From positions 1 to 20,010 of the forward strand of contig JAOARK010000426.1 of the NCBI GenBank assembly GCA_025210575.1: DNA of 20,010 nucleotides. Reading direction: 5' to 3'. Source of the stretch: Schleiferiaceae bacterium. GTDB lineage: Bacteria > Bacteroidota > Bacteroidia > Flavobacteriales > Schleiferiaceae. This document shows, in pieces, positions 1-7,736 of this stretch. Position numbers and translations under genes: made by a program. The stretch's first letter is position 1; every line of letters starts with the position of its first letter. A model generated the notes under the pieces. It made no database searches, was not told the DNA's origin, and saw only the letters and a program-made list of their open reading frames with translations.

Positions 1-1484
1 GCTTCTTCTAAGGCTCTTAATGTGTTTACATCAAGGTCGTTTGTAGGTTCATCTAATAAAAGTACATTACCACCTTCTTTAAGAGCCATCGCTAAATGCA
101 GACGGTTTCTTTCTCCTCCTGATAACACACCTACTTTTTTGCTCTGGTCGCCACCTGCAAAATTAAATCTGCTCAAGTAAGCTCTTGAATTGATCGATTG
201 ACCTTGTAAATCGAAGTTTTCCTGCCCGTCACCGATAATCTCAAAAATTGATTTTTCTGGGTCGATCTTTTCATGAGTTTGATCTACATACGAAATCTTA
301 ACTGTATCTCCCGTTTTAAATGCACCAGAATCAGGTTTTAACTGATCCATAATCATCTTAAAGATGGTTGTCTTTCCAGCACCATTGGGACCAATGATTC
401 CAACAATTCCCGCAGGCGGCAATGAAAAATTCAAGTCTTCGTAGAGTAATTTATCATCAAAAGATTTTGCAACATGCTCGGCATCAATAACATTACTCCC
501 CAACCTAGGACCAGAAGGAATAAAGATTTCTAGTTTCTCTAGTTTTTCTTTTTGCTCTTGACCCAATAATTCGTTGTAGCTATTTAAACGAGATTTTCCT
601 TTCGCTCTTCTTCCTTTAGGGTTCATACGTACCCATTCAAGTTCACGCTCAAGAGTTTTCCTTCTTTTACTGGCTTGTTTCTCTTCTTGTTCCATTCTCT
701 TGGTTTTTTGATCTAACCAAGAACTGTAGTTTCCTTGCCATGGGATACCTTCTCCTCTATCTAGTTCAAGAATCCAACCTGCAACGTTGTCTAAGAAATA
801 TCGATCGTGCGTTACTGCTATTACTGTCCCTTTATACTGTTGTAAGTGATGCTCTAACCATAATACAGATTCTGCGTCCAAGTGGTTAGTTGGCTCATCT
901 AGTAACAAAATATCTGGTTCTTGAATCAATAATCGGCATAAGGCTACTCTTCGTTTTTCACCACCAGAAAGGTGTTTAACATTAGTATCCCCATCTGGAC
1001 AATTGAGAGCGTCCATAGCTCGATTTAAAGTTGTTTCCAATTCCCAACCATTGGCAGCATCAATCTTATCTTGTAATTCAGCTTGACGAGCCATAAGTTT
1101 TTCCATTTTATCTGGATTCTCATAAACTTCTGGCAAACCGAAATCATCATTGATTTTATTGTATTCCTCAAGTACGTCAACAATTTCTTTGGCTCCTTCT
1201 TTTACAATTTCCAAAACCGTTTTGCTTTCATCTAATTCTGGTTCCTGAGAAAGGTATCCTACTGAATATCCTGGAGAAAAAACAACTTCACCACGGTAAC
1301 TTTTTTCAAGACCGGCAATAATCTTAAGCAGGGTACTCTTTCCAGACCCATTTAATCCTAATATTCCAATCTTGGCTCCGTAGTAAAAGCTCAGATAAAT
1401 GTTCTTTAAAATCGTCTTGTTATTGTTGGGTAACACTTTACTTACCCCAACCATTGAAAATATTATCTTCTTATCGTCTGACAT
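1..1484 (-). CDS. ettA: Energy-dependent translational throttle protein EttA (ABC-F ATPase), 5' part
   Basis: This is an ABC-F family ATPase without membrane segments. EttA binds the ribosomal E site and gates the first elongation step according to the ATP/ADP ratio. The window holds 494 codons from ATG at 1484; the family is about 555-560 residues, so the last 60 or so lie beyond the left edge. The first nucleotide-binding domain has Walker A GLNGSGKS (residues 43-50), signature LSGGE and Walker B LLLDEPTNHLD. A charged linker follows with the KRRKTLERELEWVRMNPKGR stretch, which matches the P-site-tRNA interaction arm that separates EttA from other ABC-F members. The second domain has GPNGAGKT, a second LSGGE and LLLDEPTNDLD just before the edge. 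It diverges from the gene at 1640. No good TAnnTTTG promoter was found in front of it. The EttA identity is firm because of the arm sequence. Confidence 0.95.
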   Translation of the reverse strand, partial: MSDDKKIIFSMVGVSKVLPNNNKTILKNIYLSFYYGAKIGILGLNGSGKSTLLKIIAGLEKSYRGEVVFSPGYSVGYLSQEPELDESKTVLEIVKEGAKEIVDVLEEYNKINDDFGLPEVYENPDKMEKLMARQAELQDKIDAANGWELETTLNRAMDALNCPDGDTNVKHLSGGEKRRVALCRLLIQEPDILLLDEPTNHLDAESVLWLEHHLQQYKGTVIAVTHDRYFLDNVAGWILELDRGEGIPWQGNYSSWLDQKTKRMEQEEKQASKRRKTLERELEWVRMNPKGRRAKGKSRLNSYNELLGQEQKEKLEKLEIFIPSGPRLGSNVIDAEHVAKSFDDKLLYEDLNFSLPPAGIVGIIGPNGAGKTTIFKMIMDQLKPDSGAFKTGDTVKISYVDQTHEKIDPEKSIFEIIGDGQENFDLQGQSINSRAYLSRFNFAGGDQSKKVGVLSGGERNRLHLAMALKEGGNVLLLDEPTNDLDVNTLRALEE

Positions 1485-1639
1485 GTGAATTAAAAAATTA
1501 AGTGAGCGAATATCGCAATAAAGCAAAGGCTAAGAAACTTGAAATCTACATTTACTTAAAGTTTTGTTAAGGATAACAGAAAAGAATTCTCTTATTATAA
1601 AATAATTGAAACTTTAGTGCATATTTGGCTCCAACAAGG

Positions 1640-2425
1640 GTGAGGAACATATCTAGATACATATGGATTTGGGCATTAATTATGCCTTTAGCGGGTTTTT
1701 CTCAGAAAGCAGATTCTACTATGTTGGTTTATGGTAGAGTATTAGATGCACGTACAAAGAAACCTATTAGTAATGCCCATGTTGTCAACAAATCTGATTT
1801 TCTAGGGACAATAACCGGTGGTAGCGGTTATTTCTATATTGAGATGGAGAAAGGTGACAGCGTAATCATTTCTAGTTTGGGGTACGATTTCTATTTTTTA
1901 ATTCTAAATGAGAAACCAAAAGATATGGTTACCATTTATCTTGAAGAAAAAACGTATTTGCTTAGTGACATTGACCTTAGTTCTTACCGACTTACAAGTA
2001 ACGACCCAAAAGAAATGAAACTCGGGAAACCGATGGTCCCAAAAAATTCAGATATAGAATATCCTAATCCAACTCCAGCAACATTTGCCAATCCGGTTGA
2101 TCTACTGTACGAAATGTTTAGCAATCGCTCTAAACAGCTTAAAAAACTAGCAATACTCAAAGCTCAGGACCAATACAAAACCAAGTTAAAACAAGGCAAT
2201 AACAGGGAGATACTTACGAATATGACTGGGCTATCTAAGGACGAGTTAGAGGAGTTCTTATTTTTCTGTAAATATTCTAGAGTTCAGATCAGCACTATGA
2301 ATGATTATAATTTACTGATGTCTTTAATGGCTTGTTATGAAGAATATCTAAGAATAAAAGAAAAGGAGCAAATTCTGGAAGAACATGAGTCTGGTCAAGG
2401 TACCACAAGCGAAAGATTCAAGTAG
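1640..2425 (+). CDS. Secreted protein with N-terminal carboxypeptidase-like regulatory domain
   Basis: A predicted exported protein of 261 residues, reading from GTG 1640. The start of the protein (MRNISR, a hydrophobic stretch, then GFSQ) is a signal peptide. Next comes a beta-sandwich of the carboxypeptidase-regulatory-like type common in Bacteroidota: VYGRVLDARTKKPISNAHV, then a GYFYIEM segment and SSLGYDFY. The C-terminal half is helical and charged and contains the phrase TGLSKDELEEFLFFC; I have seen this arrangement in other flavobacterial proteins of this type, but it has no assigned function. The frame is open from 1601, so TTG 1625 is also possible. That TTG lies inside a promoter-like CATATTTG (1620-1627), and GTG 1640 gives the better signal peptide. 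The role is unknown; cell-surface or periplasmic binding is a guess from the domain. Confidence 0.8.
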   Translation: MRNISRYIWIWALIMPLAGFSQKADSTMLVYGRVLDARTKKPISNAHVVNKSDFLGTITGGSGYFYIEMEKGDSVIISSLGYDFYFLILNEKPKDMVTIYLEEKTYLLSDIDLSSYRLTSNDPKEMKLGKPMVPKNSDIEYPNPTPATFANPVDLLYEMFSNRSKQLKKLAILKAQDQYKTKLKQGNNREILTNMTGLSKDELEEFLFFCKYSRVQISTMNDYNLLMSLMACYEEYLRIKEKEQILEEHESGQGTTSERFK

Positions 2426-2462
2426 TTTACCACTGCAGTGTAGTACTAGTATTACATTTTAT

Positions 2463-2470
2463 TATATTTG
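2463..2470 (+). promoter_or_regulatory. Flavobacterial promoter -7 element for the 103-residue gene
   Basis: TATATTTG matches the TAnnTTTG consensus of the Bacteroidota primary sigma factor. It lies 23 bases ahead of ATG 2494. No clear TTTG -33 box is present at the expected distance. Confidence 0.55.
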
Positions 2471-2493
2471 CAGTCTAACCAACTGCGAAACTG

Positions 2494-2805
2494 ATGCACA
2501 CACCATCTGTGAAAATTCGAGCCGAAGTTTTAAACCGTCTTCAAACTAGTATTAAGAATAAAGAGTCTAAAGAGACCATTTCCACTACTTATATAAGCGA
2601 GCTCTCTAACCGCCTATTGCTTATAGACAATAGAAAAGAAAGAAAAGAATTGATTAAAAATTGGTACAAGGATTTGTTGAGTGCTGATATCGTAAGACGT
2701 CATCATTTAAGTTATAAAAACCCTGTAGACCGAAAAGAATTAAATGTTGCATTAAGCAACTTGACCTCGACTTTCAAAAAACGATTTCATACCTATTTCG
2801 TATAA
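2494..2805 (+). CDS. Small basic protein of unknown function
   Basis: I do not recognise this 103-residue protein. It has no signal peptide or membrane segment, so it is probably cytoplasmic. It is strongly basic: by my count 21 Lys/Arg against 11 Asp/Glu. The predicted structure is mostly helical, with a charged middle section (RKERKELIKNWYKDLL) and an aromatic C-terminal end (FKKRFHTYFV). The basic charge would suit a nucleic-acid or ribosome partner, but nothing in the sequence proves this. It stands alone as a transcription unit, with a perfect -7 element 23 bases upstream and an intrinsic terminator 30 bases after its stop. The ATG start is the first in the frame after the promoter. Codon use looks like that of its neighbours. 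The compact unit argues that it is a real gene rather than a chance frame. Confidence 0.7.
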   Translation: MHTPSVKIRAEVLNRLQTSIKNKESKETISTTYISELSNRLLLIDNRKERKELIKNWYKDLLSADIVRRHHLSYKNPVDRKELNVALSNLTSTFKKRFHTYFV

Positions 2806-2834
2806 AATTTAGTATAGTTTGTTTTCTTGTATTG

Positions 2835-2863
2835 CCCATGTAATTTATTACGTGGGTTTTTTT
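2835..2863 (+). terminator. Intrinsic terminator after the 103-residue gene
   Basis: A 9-bp stem, CCCATGTAA with TTACGTGGG (one G-T pair), closes a TTTA loop and is followed directly by seven T residues. It lies 30 bases after the stop at 2805. Confidence 0.85.
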
Positions 2864-2920
2864 ATGCTGATTTAATAATATTTATACTTTAGAATCTTTA
2901 ATAATAAAACGTCAAATTCC

Positions 2921-3403
2921 TTGAAGGTTCTCTTCTCTGCCCTACTCCTTTTTGCAACCATTTCATCATTCGGACAGAACGAGCAAGAATATGGGGATTC
3001 TCTATTCACTTTTTTTTCTTCGGATAATCAACAATGGGAAGATTGGTTCATTTCTTTAGAGACATACCATAAGCTTATAGCTCGTCAAAGGATGCCAAAA
3101 GACGACCAAGATGATTTTATGCTTTCCGTGAATGAAAGTTATCCAGAGCAGCTGGAAAATTTCGTTGCACAGATGAAAGAAATGCAGAGCCAATACAATT
3201 TAGAATCGGATGACGTTAACTATTATACCTTAGATCGAGTAAGCACCAAACCCTTAGAAGATGTGAAGTTGGTGTATTTCTTTAGATTGAACGTGACTTA
3301 CCATTATAAAAAGGGAAAAGACAGCTATGTAATAGAATTTCAGGCATGTTACTTGAATAAAGAATGGCATATGATGGAACCCTTTCAAGAATATTACGAA
3401 TGA
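2921..3403 (+). CDS. Small secreted protein of unknown function (first of a pair)
   Basis: A 160-residue predicted exported protein. The TTG start at 2921 gives a standard signal peptide (MKVLFSALLLFATISSFGQ), and no ATG lies near it. The mature part is acidic and contains no cysteine motif or enzyme signature that I recognise. The last third (residues about 115-155) reads as beta strands, SYVIEFQACYLNKEWHMMEPF, a layout shared with the next gene, which ends SFECIYTSKGWKIIDGF. The two may be distant paralogues. The same strand pattern with a closing Trp-lysine/methionine-Ile segment occurs in NTF2-like proteins, so a secreted NTF2-like or DUF4878-like fold is possible but unproven. Its stop overlaps the next start as ATGA. 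Confidence 0.75.
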   Translation: MKVLFSALLLFATISSFGQNEQEYGDSLFTFFSSDNQQWEDWFISLETYHKLIARQRMPKDDQDDFMLSVNESYPEQLENFVAQMKEMQSQYNLESDDVNYYTLDRVSTKPLEDVKLVYFFRLNVTYHYKKGKDSYVIEFQACYLNKEWHMMEPFQEYYE

Positions 3404-3885
3404 AAAGACTTTGGTTCATATTATTAATCTTATCTAGTTTTCAACTGATGGCGCAAGAAGATTGTGAACCTTACGGAAAGTACATCTTCGATTTAATCAT
3501 CAATAATAACCAAGATCTAAAAAAGGAGTTTGTTGACCTTTTAGATTATCAAAGCTACGTAGATCATTTACCGGTAGACAGTACCAAGAAAGATGTGATG
3601 ATGGAACATGCTATTGATAACTACATTGTTCTTAAAAAGTCTTATTTGAAAGAAGCTAAGCGAATTTTAGGTGTATACCAGAATATAGCGGATAAAGGAG
3701 CCGAATTAAGCTATCAGTTTTGTTCTTTTAAGGCCAACCCAAAGTATCCTGGTATTGGATTTATCCAGTTGAATTACTTAGCTCAATTTGGTGATGACGT
3801 GATTGATGATTCCGTGAGTTTTGAGTGTATCTATACTTCCAAGGGTTGGAAAATTATTGATGGATTCTACCAAGAAAATCCATAA
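3400..3885 (+). CDS. Small secreted protein of unknown function (second of a pair)
   Basis: A 161-residue predicted exported protein. The frame opens earlier, at 3364, but ATG 3400 overlaps the previous stop as ATGA and begins an obvious signal peptide, MKRLWFILLILSSFQLMAQ, so that start is preferred. The mature region has helices around residues 25-85 and then beta strands ending SVSFECIYTSKGWKIIDGF, resembling the C-terminal strands of the preceding protein. Two cysteines (EDCEPYG and QFCSF) could form a disulfide after export; this is inference. The overlap implies translational coupling, so both proteins are probably made together. I do not recognise a named family with confidence. Confidence 0.78.
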   Translation: MKRLWFILLILSSFQLMAQEDCEPYGKYIFDLIINNNQDLKKEFVDLLDYQSYVDHLPVDSTKKDVMMEHAIDNYIVLKKSYLKEAKRILGVYQNIADKGAELSYQFCSFKANPKYPGIGFIQLNYLAQFGDDVIDDSVSFECIYTSKGWKIIDGFYQENP

Positions 3886-3888
3886 TCC

Positions 3889-4167
3889 ATGATATTCATC
3901 ATTGGCTTTGGTCACGAGAAAATAAAAAACATTGGACCTTTAAAGGAACGGAAATGTGAGCGTTGCAACAATCTTAAATTTTGGATGCTTCAAAAGAGAC
4001 AGTTATGGGTAACGCTCTTTTTTCTACCCATTTTCCCTTCATACACCGAGTACAGAATGAGCTGCACAATTTGCGGTGAGTTTATTAGAATGAGCAAAGA
4101 GGAATTTATAGTGGCTGAGCCTATGGCAATTGAAAACCAAAAGCTCGTCAACACATTCAATAATTAG
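3889..4167 (+). CDS. Zinc-ribbon family protein (zinc-ribbon_15 type)
   Basis: A 92-residue protein with the layout of the zinc-ribbon_15 family: an opening MIFIIGFGHE, the pair C23-x2-C26, a hydrophobic stretch LWVTLFFLPIFP (residues about 39-50), and the pair C59-x2-C62. The four cysteines should hold one zinc ion. The hydrophobic stretch between the pairs is characteristic of the family and may sit at or in the membrane. The function of the family is not known. The gene starts 3 bases after the preceding stop, so it is probably part of the same transcript. Confidence 0.85.
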   Translation: MIFIIGFGHEKIKNIGPLKERKCERCNNLKFWMLQKRQLWVTLFFLPIFPSYTEYRMSCTICGEFIRMSKEEFIVAEPMAIENQKLVNTFNN

Positions 4168-4174
4168 AATTATT

Positions 4175-4681
4175 ATGAGACCAGAAATTGAAGATGTACC
4201 CAAATTCTATAGACCTTATTTAGAAGCCGTTAAAGGAGATGACATTGTTGATATTCTTTCAAAAGCCAAGTCAACAACACTAGAACTTTTAAGCGGATTG
4301 ACTGAAGAAAATGGGAATTACGCTTACGCTGAAGGTAAATGGACCATTAAAGAGTTATTACAGCACATCATAGATTCTGAAGTAGTTTTTGGATACCGTG
4401 CCTTATGGATAATGAGAGGAGCCAAAGGAGATCTATTAGGGTTCGACCAAGATGACTGGGTTATTGAGGCTCCTGTGCAGGATATTGACATGAATGCTCT
4501 TATTGATAAATATTCAAAAACAAGAGATTGGGTAATTTCTCTTTTTACAAATGCAACCGATGCTCAATTGCTAAGAATCGGAACTGCAAATGGATACCCC
4601 ATAAAGGCCTTGATTTTACCTTACCTCATTGCTGGTCACAATCTTCATCATATTAAAATTATAAAAGAGCGCTATCTATGA
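4175..4681 (+). CDS. DinB/YfiT-like four-helix-bundle protein
   Basis: A 168-residue protein of the DinB_2 type, with no signal peptide. The metal-binding histidines of this superfamily are visible: H64 in KWTIKELLQHIIDSE, and H155 and H159 in AGHNLHHIKIIKE, an HxxxH pair. The phrase YAEGKWTIKELLQHI is the usual opening of these domains. Members include damage-induced DinB proteins and thiol-dependent transferases, so the reaction cannot be fixed from sequence. The frame is open from a TTG at 4130, inside the previous gene, but ATG 4175, 7 bases after the previous stop, gives the expected N-terminus (MRPEIEDVPKFYRPYLE). The stop overlaps the next gene as ATGA. Confidence 0.88.
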   Translation: MRPEIEDVPKFYRPYLEAVKGDDIVDILSKAKSTTLELLSGLTEENGNYAYAEGKWTIKELLQHIIDSEVVFGYRALWIMRGAKGDLLGFDQDDWVIEAPVQDIDMNALIDKYSKTRDWVISLFTNATDAQLLRIGTANGYPIKALILPYLIAGHNLHHIKIIKERYL

Positions 4682-5109
4682 AAAGATTAATCATACCAAT
4701 GGTTCTTTTATTGTTTTCATGTTCTGAAATTCACCCCACAAATAAAGAGGCTGAATTGAAAATAAAGAAATTGATGAGTGAACAACAGGCTGCTTGGAAT
4801 AATGGAGATCTAGAAGAGTTCATGCAACCTTATCAAAAAAATGATGAATTGAAATTTGTTGGGAAATCGGGCTTAAACAAAGGCTGGCAAACAACTTTAG
4901 ACAATTACAAGAAGAGTTACCCAGATAAAGAAAAGATGGGGACATTGCTTTTTGAGAATCTTGAATTTGAACCTTTAGGAACGGTACATTTTTTGGTGAT
5001 AGGTAAATGGAATTTATTTAGAAAAAGTGATACCCTTTCAGGTCATTATTCATTGGTTTGGGAAAAGCAGGAACATGGTTGGAAGATTATCGCAGATCAT
5101 TCTTCTTAA
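4678..5109 (+). CDS. NTF2-like (DUF4440/SnoaL-type) lipoprotein
   Basis: A 143-residue lipoprotein. The N-terminus MKRLIIPMVLLLFSCS carries a lipobox (LFSC, lipidated at C15). The mature part is a cystatin/NTF2-like fold of the DUF4440 type: a helix with MSEQQAAWNNGDLEEFM, then KGWQTTLDNYKKSYPDK, and closing beta strands that include GHYSLVWEKQEHGWKIIADH. Some relatives are enzymes of steroid or polyketide metabolism, but most in Bacteroidota are uncharacterised periplasmic proteins, and no catalytic residue can be named here. ATG 4678 overlaps the DinB stop by 4 bases, pointing to coupled translation. Confidence 0.88.
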   Translation: MKRLIIPMVLLLFSCSEIHPTNKEAELKIKKLMSEQQAAWNNGDLEEFMQPYQKNDELKFVGKSGLNKGWQTTLDNYKKSYPDKEKMGTLLFENLEFEPLGTVHFLVIGKWNLFRKSDTLSGHYSLVWEKQEHGWKIIADHSS

Positions 5110-5118
5110 TGCATCGTT

Positions 5119-6423
5119 ATGAAATCGCTTAACATTCCCGAAACAAACCTTAAAAGGGTTGTTATCATCGGAGCTGGGTTTGGTGGACTAGAGGTCGTAA
5201 AAAAACTTTCTTCAAAGCACTATCAAATTGTATTAATCGATAAAAACAATTACCACACATTTCAACCATTACTCTATCAGGTGGCAACTGCTGGATTAGA
5301 ACCAGATTCAATAGCCTATCCTATTCGTAAAATATTCAAATCCAAAAAGAACTTCTATTTCAGAAACACTGTTGCACAAAATGTGGATACTGAAAAGAAA
5401 GAACTCCATACAGAAGACGGAATACTGAAATTTGATGTTCTCGTTATTGCGACAGGTTCTACCTCGAATTATTTTGGAAACAAAAGAATAGAGCAACTCG
5501 CAATGCCAATGAAGTCTGTTCCAGAAGCATTGAATCTAAGAAGTTTGTTTTTAGAGAACTTTGAGGCCTCATTGCTCACGTCAGATCTAACTGAGCGTGA
5601 GAAACTTATGAATTATGTAATTGTTGGTGGTGGCCCCACTGGTGTGGAATTGGCCGGGGCAATGGCTGAGTTAAAAAATCATGTCTTACCAAATGATTAC
5701 CCTGATCTAGATATCAGAAGAATGCGCATATTGCTCCTTGAAGGAGGTGATTCTCTTCTCAAGGCCATGAATAAAAAAGCTGGAAGTCAGGCAGAAGAGT
5801 ATTTACAAAAGCTTGGAGTAGAAGTTTGGCTGAACACTTTTGTAAACGACTATGATGGAGATACAGTTACAACGAACAACAAATCTCTTCCGGCCAAAAC
5901 ATTGATCTGGGCGGCTGGTGTTACCGGAAATCTATTAGAAGGTATTCCTAAAGAATCCATTGACAGAGGTAGAATTCTCGTTAATGATACCAATCTGATT
6001 GATGGTACTAATTCTATATATGCCATTGGAGATATTGCTTTGATGAATTCCGTTGGCCCCATGGGTGATCCTATGGTTGCTCAAACCGCCATCCAACATG
6101 GAACAAATTTGGCATATAATCTCAATGCATTAGCACAGGGTAAATCTCCCCGTCCTTTTATCTATAATGATAAAGGCAGCATGGCCACAATTGGGAGAAA
6201 TAGAGCGGTAGCTGAAATAGGCCAAATTAAGCTAAAAGGAATCTTAGCTTGGTCTACCTGGATGTTTGTGCACCTAATAACACTTGTTGGATTCAGAAAT
6301 AAGATGGTTGCTTTACTCAATTGGGTACAAAGCTATTTCACCTATGATAAAGGAATCAGGTTGATTATTCGTCCTTTTAAAAAAAGTAAGAATGTGCACG
6401 ATAACTTACCTCCCCACTCCTAA
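5119..6423 (+). CDS. ndh: Type II NADH dehydrogenase (NDH-2)
   Basis: A 434-residue flavoprotein that passes electrons from NADH to quinone at the inner face of the membrane without pumping protons. The FAD-binding motif GAGFGG is at residues 18-23, the NAD-binding motif VGGGPTGVE at 169-177 and the second FAD contact AIGD at 302-305. AQTAIQHG (321-328) corresponds to the conserved AQxAxQ quinone-site motif of NDH-2. The C-terminal region, around residues 375-408, is hydrophobic and aromatic (LAWSTWMFVHLITLVGF), the usual membrane-binding end. Length and motifs are complete. It starts 9 bases after the lipoprotein stop, and its own 3' end is overlapped 32 bases by the following gene. Confidence 0.94.
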   Translation: MKSLNIPETNLKRVVIIGAGFGGLEVVKKLSSKHYQIVLIDKNNYHTFQPLLYQVATAGLEPDSIAYPIRKIFKSKKNFYFRNTVAQNVDTEKKELHTEDGILKFDVLVIATGSTSNYFGNKRIEQLAMPMKSVPEALNLRSLFLENFEASLLTSDLTEREKLMNYVIVGGGPTGVELAGAMAELKNHVLPNDYPDLDIRRMRILLLEGGDSLLKAMNKKAGSQAEEYLQKLGVEVWLNTFVNDYDGDTVTTNNKSLPAKTLIWAAGVTGNLLEGIPKESIDRGRILVNDTNLIDGTNSIYAIGDIALMNSVGPMGDPMVAQTAIQHGTNLAYNLNALAQGKSPRPFIYNDKGSMATIGRNRAVAEIGQIKLKGILAWSTWMFVHLITLVGFRNKMVALLNWVQSYFTYDKGIRLIIRPFKKSKNVHDNLPPHS

Positions 6424-7084
6424 TGGCTATATAACCACTCAGAATCGAGATGAAAGCCCACTCCGGGAACGAGCAGTATTCCCTGTGCGGCAGTCAACAT
6501 CAAATAGTGAAATAGTTTTTCCAAAAGACCCTGAGGGACAGGGAAGCTGGTTTGTAGCCAATAAGAATGGTGAGACTTTGTGTATCATGAACTCCGTTTT
6601 CCATTTTGATAAAACATCTGCCGATTTTAAGCATAGCAGGGGTTTAGTCCCTTTTCATTATTTACAATTCAACTCGGTAGATCAATTTAAAAACAACTAC
6701 GAATTTGATGGTATACAAGGTTTTACCTTAGTCATATGTGCTCAAACCGTAATTCACGAAATTGAGTGGGATGAAAAAAAAGTAGTTCATAATAAATTTG
6801 AACCAAAGCCGCTCATCTTTCAATCAAACCCTCTTTATAATCCCAATCAAAAAAAGAAAAGAGCCCAATGGTTTGAGTATTGGTTAAGAGATAACCCTAC
6901 TGATGAAATATTCAATTTTCACACACTGCAGTTTGAAGAAAATAAAGCAGAAAGCATACTTATGGATAGGGAAGTTGTCAAGACTGTGAGCGTTGTTTCG
7001 CGCGAATTTTCTTCAAAATCAGATGATCTTCTGTATGTTGAAACAGAAAATTTAAAAAATATTCAACACTTCTCTATTCACTAG
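6392..7084 (+). CDS. TANGO2/NRDE family protein
   Basis: A 230-residue protein of the NRDE (TANGO2, formerly T10-like) family. The sequence begins MCTITYLPTPNGYITTQNRD; the family motif NRDE is at residues 18-21, and Cys2 would become the N-terminal residue after methionine removal, as in Ntn-hydrolase relatives. Human TANGO2 is linked to lipid and haem metabolism, but the bacterial role is unsettled. The gene overlaps the end of ndh by 32 bases in another frame; ATG 6392 is supported because it places Cys2 and the NRDE motif exactly. It ends the run of genes from 2921, and no terminator hairpin is visible after it. Confidence 0.88.
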   Translation: MCTITYLPTPNGYITTQNRDESPLRERAVFPVRQSTSNSEIVFPKDPEGQGSWFVANKNGETLCIMNSVFHFDKTSADFKHSRGLVPFHYLQFNSVDQFKNNYEFDGIQGFTLVICAQTVIHEIEWDEKKVVHNKFEPKPLIFQSNPLYNPNQKKKRAQWFEYWLRDNPTDEIFNFHTLQFEENKAESILMDREVVKTVSVVSREFSSKSDDLLYVETENLKNIQHFSIH

Positions 7085-7120
7085 ACCCCTTTATTTTACA
7101 AGTGATTCAAGAATTCAAAA

Positions 7121-7141
7121 GTACTTTCTTAAGGAATGTAC
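7121..7141 (+). promoter_or_regulatory. Distal 21-bp dyad, candidate PadR operator
   Basis: GTACTTTC, five bases (TTAAG), then GAATGTAC. The arms match at 7 of 8 positions. It lies 34 bp upstream of a second dyad of the same size and shares 15 of 21 bases with it, in front of an operon that encodes a PadR regulator. The assignment to PadR is inferred from position. Confidence 0.55.
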
Positions 7142-7154
7142 TGTTTATTTTTTA

Positions 7155-7175
7155 GTACTTTGTTTTGCATAGTAC
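7155..7175 (+). promoter_or_regulatory. Proximal 21-bp dyad overlapping the -33 box, candidate PadR operator
   Basis: GTACTTTG, five bases (TTTTG), then CATAGTAC. The arms match at 7 of 8 positions. The spacer and last G contain the TTTG -33 box at 7164-7167, so a bound regulator would block RNA polymerase. Confidence 0.6.
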
Positions 7176-7196
7176 CGTTTTTTGTATATATCTTTG
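7164..7196 (+). promoter_or_regulatory. Promoter of the DUF4252-padR-pspC operon
   Basis: TTTG at 7164-7167, 21 bases, then TATCTTTG at 7189-7196. Both match the Bacteroidota TTTG / TAnnTTTG promoter. The predicted transcript would begin near 7202, about 30 bases ahead of ATG 7233. Confidence 0.7.
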
Positions 7197-7232
7197 TAGT
7201 GCAAAATTGCTAGAACAACAATCATAGAAATC

Positions 7233-7703
7233 ATGAACAAACTAAAATTACTAACCCTTACTTTCTTAATAGGGATATTGACGGCCACCGCTCAGAAAAG
7301 CAATGCAATCCAAAAAGTATACGACAAGTACGAAAATGAAGACAACGTATTTGCGCTTTCACTAAGTAAGCAACTAGATAACGCTTTAGATACAGATTTT
7401 AACTGGGGAGATGAATTAAAGAATATCGAAGGAGATATATCCAAAATGTCAACTTTAATAGTATCTGAGAATAGCGATAGCCGTAAAATGCTTTTGAATA
7501 TGAAGAGAATGATCGGAAACTTAGGTTATTCAGATTTGGATTTACCAGAAGAAAGCACTGATGATTCAGAAGACAAAGCTTATCTATTCACCAGAGGAAA
7601 AAAAGGTAAGTATTCTGAAATTCACTTATTGGTTATTGAAGAAGATGGAAGCGGAGTTTTGGTTTCTCTCTTTGGAGATTTTACCGTAAAAAATGCATCC
7701 TAA
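7233..7703 (+). CDS. DUF4252 domain protein, secreted
   Basis: A 156-residue predicted exported protein with signal peptide MNKLKLLTLTFLIGILTATAQ. The mature part matches the DUF4252 pattern of Bacteroidota: an early KVYDKYENEDNVFALSLSKQL, then ALDTDFNWGDELKNIEGDISKMSTLIV and a closing HLLVIEEDGSGVLVSLFGDF. The function is unknown. It is the first gene after the operon promoter and is followed after 33 bases by padR and then pspC, so it is likely to be made under the same envelope-related control. ATG 7233 is the first start after the promoter and gives a full signal peptide. Confidence 0.85.
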   Translation: MNKLKLLTLTFLIGILTATAQKSNAIQKVYDKYENEDNVFALSLSKQLDNALDTDFNWGDELKNIEGDISKMSTLIVSENSDSRKMLLNMKRMIGNLGYSDLDLPEESTDDSEDKAYLFTRGKKGKYSEIHLLVIEEDGSGVLVSLFGDFTVKNAS

Positions 7704-7736
7704 ACCATTAAATTATAAAAATAACAATCATTAAAG

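Noticed and set aside
1524..1532. Minus-strand TAGCCTTTG as an ettA promoter
   Set aside because: The spacing between TA and TTTG is three bases instead of two, and no -33 box is present.
2431..2440. 10-bp palindrome CACTGCAGTG after the gene ending at 2425
   Set aside because: It has no loop and no T-run and is short enough to occur by chance, so it is not called as a terminator or operator.
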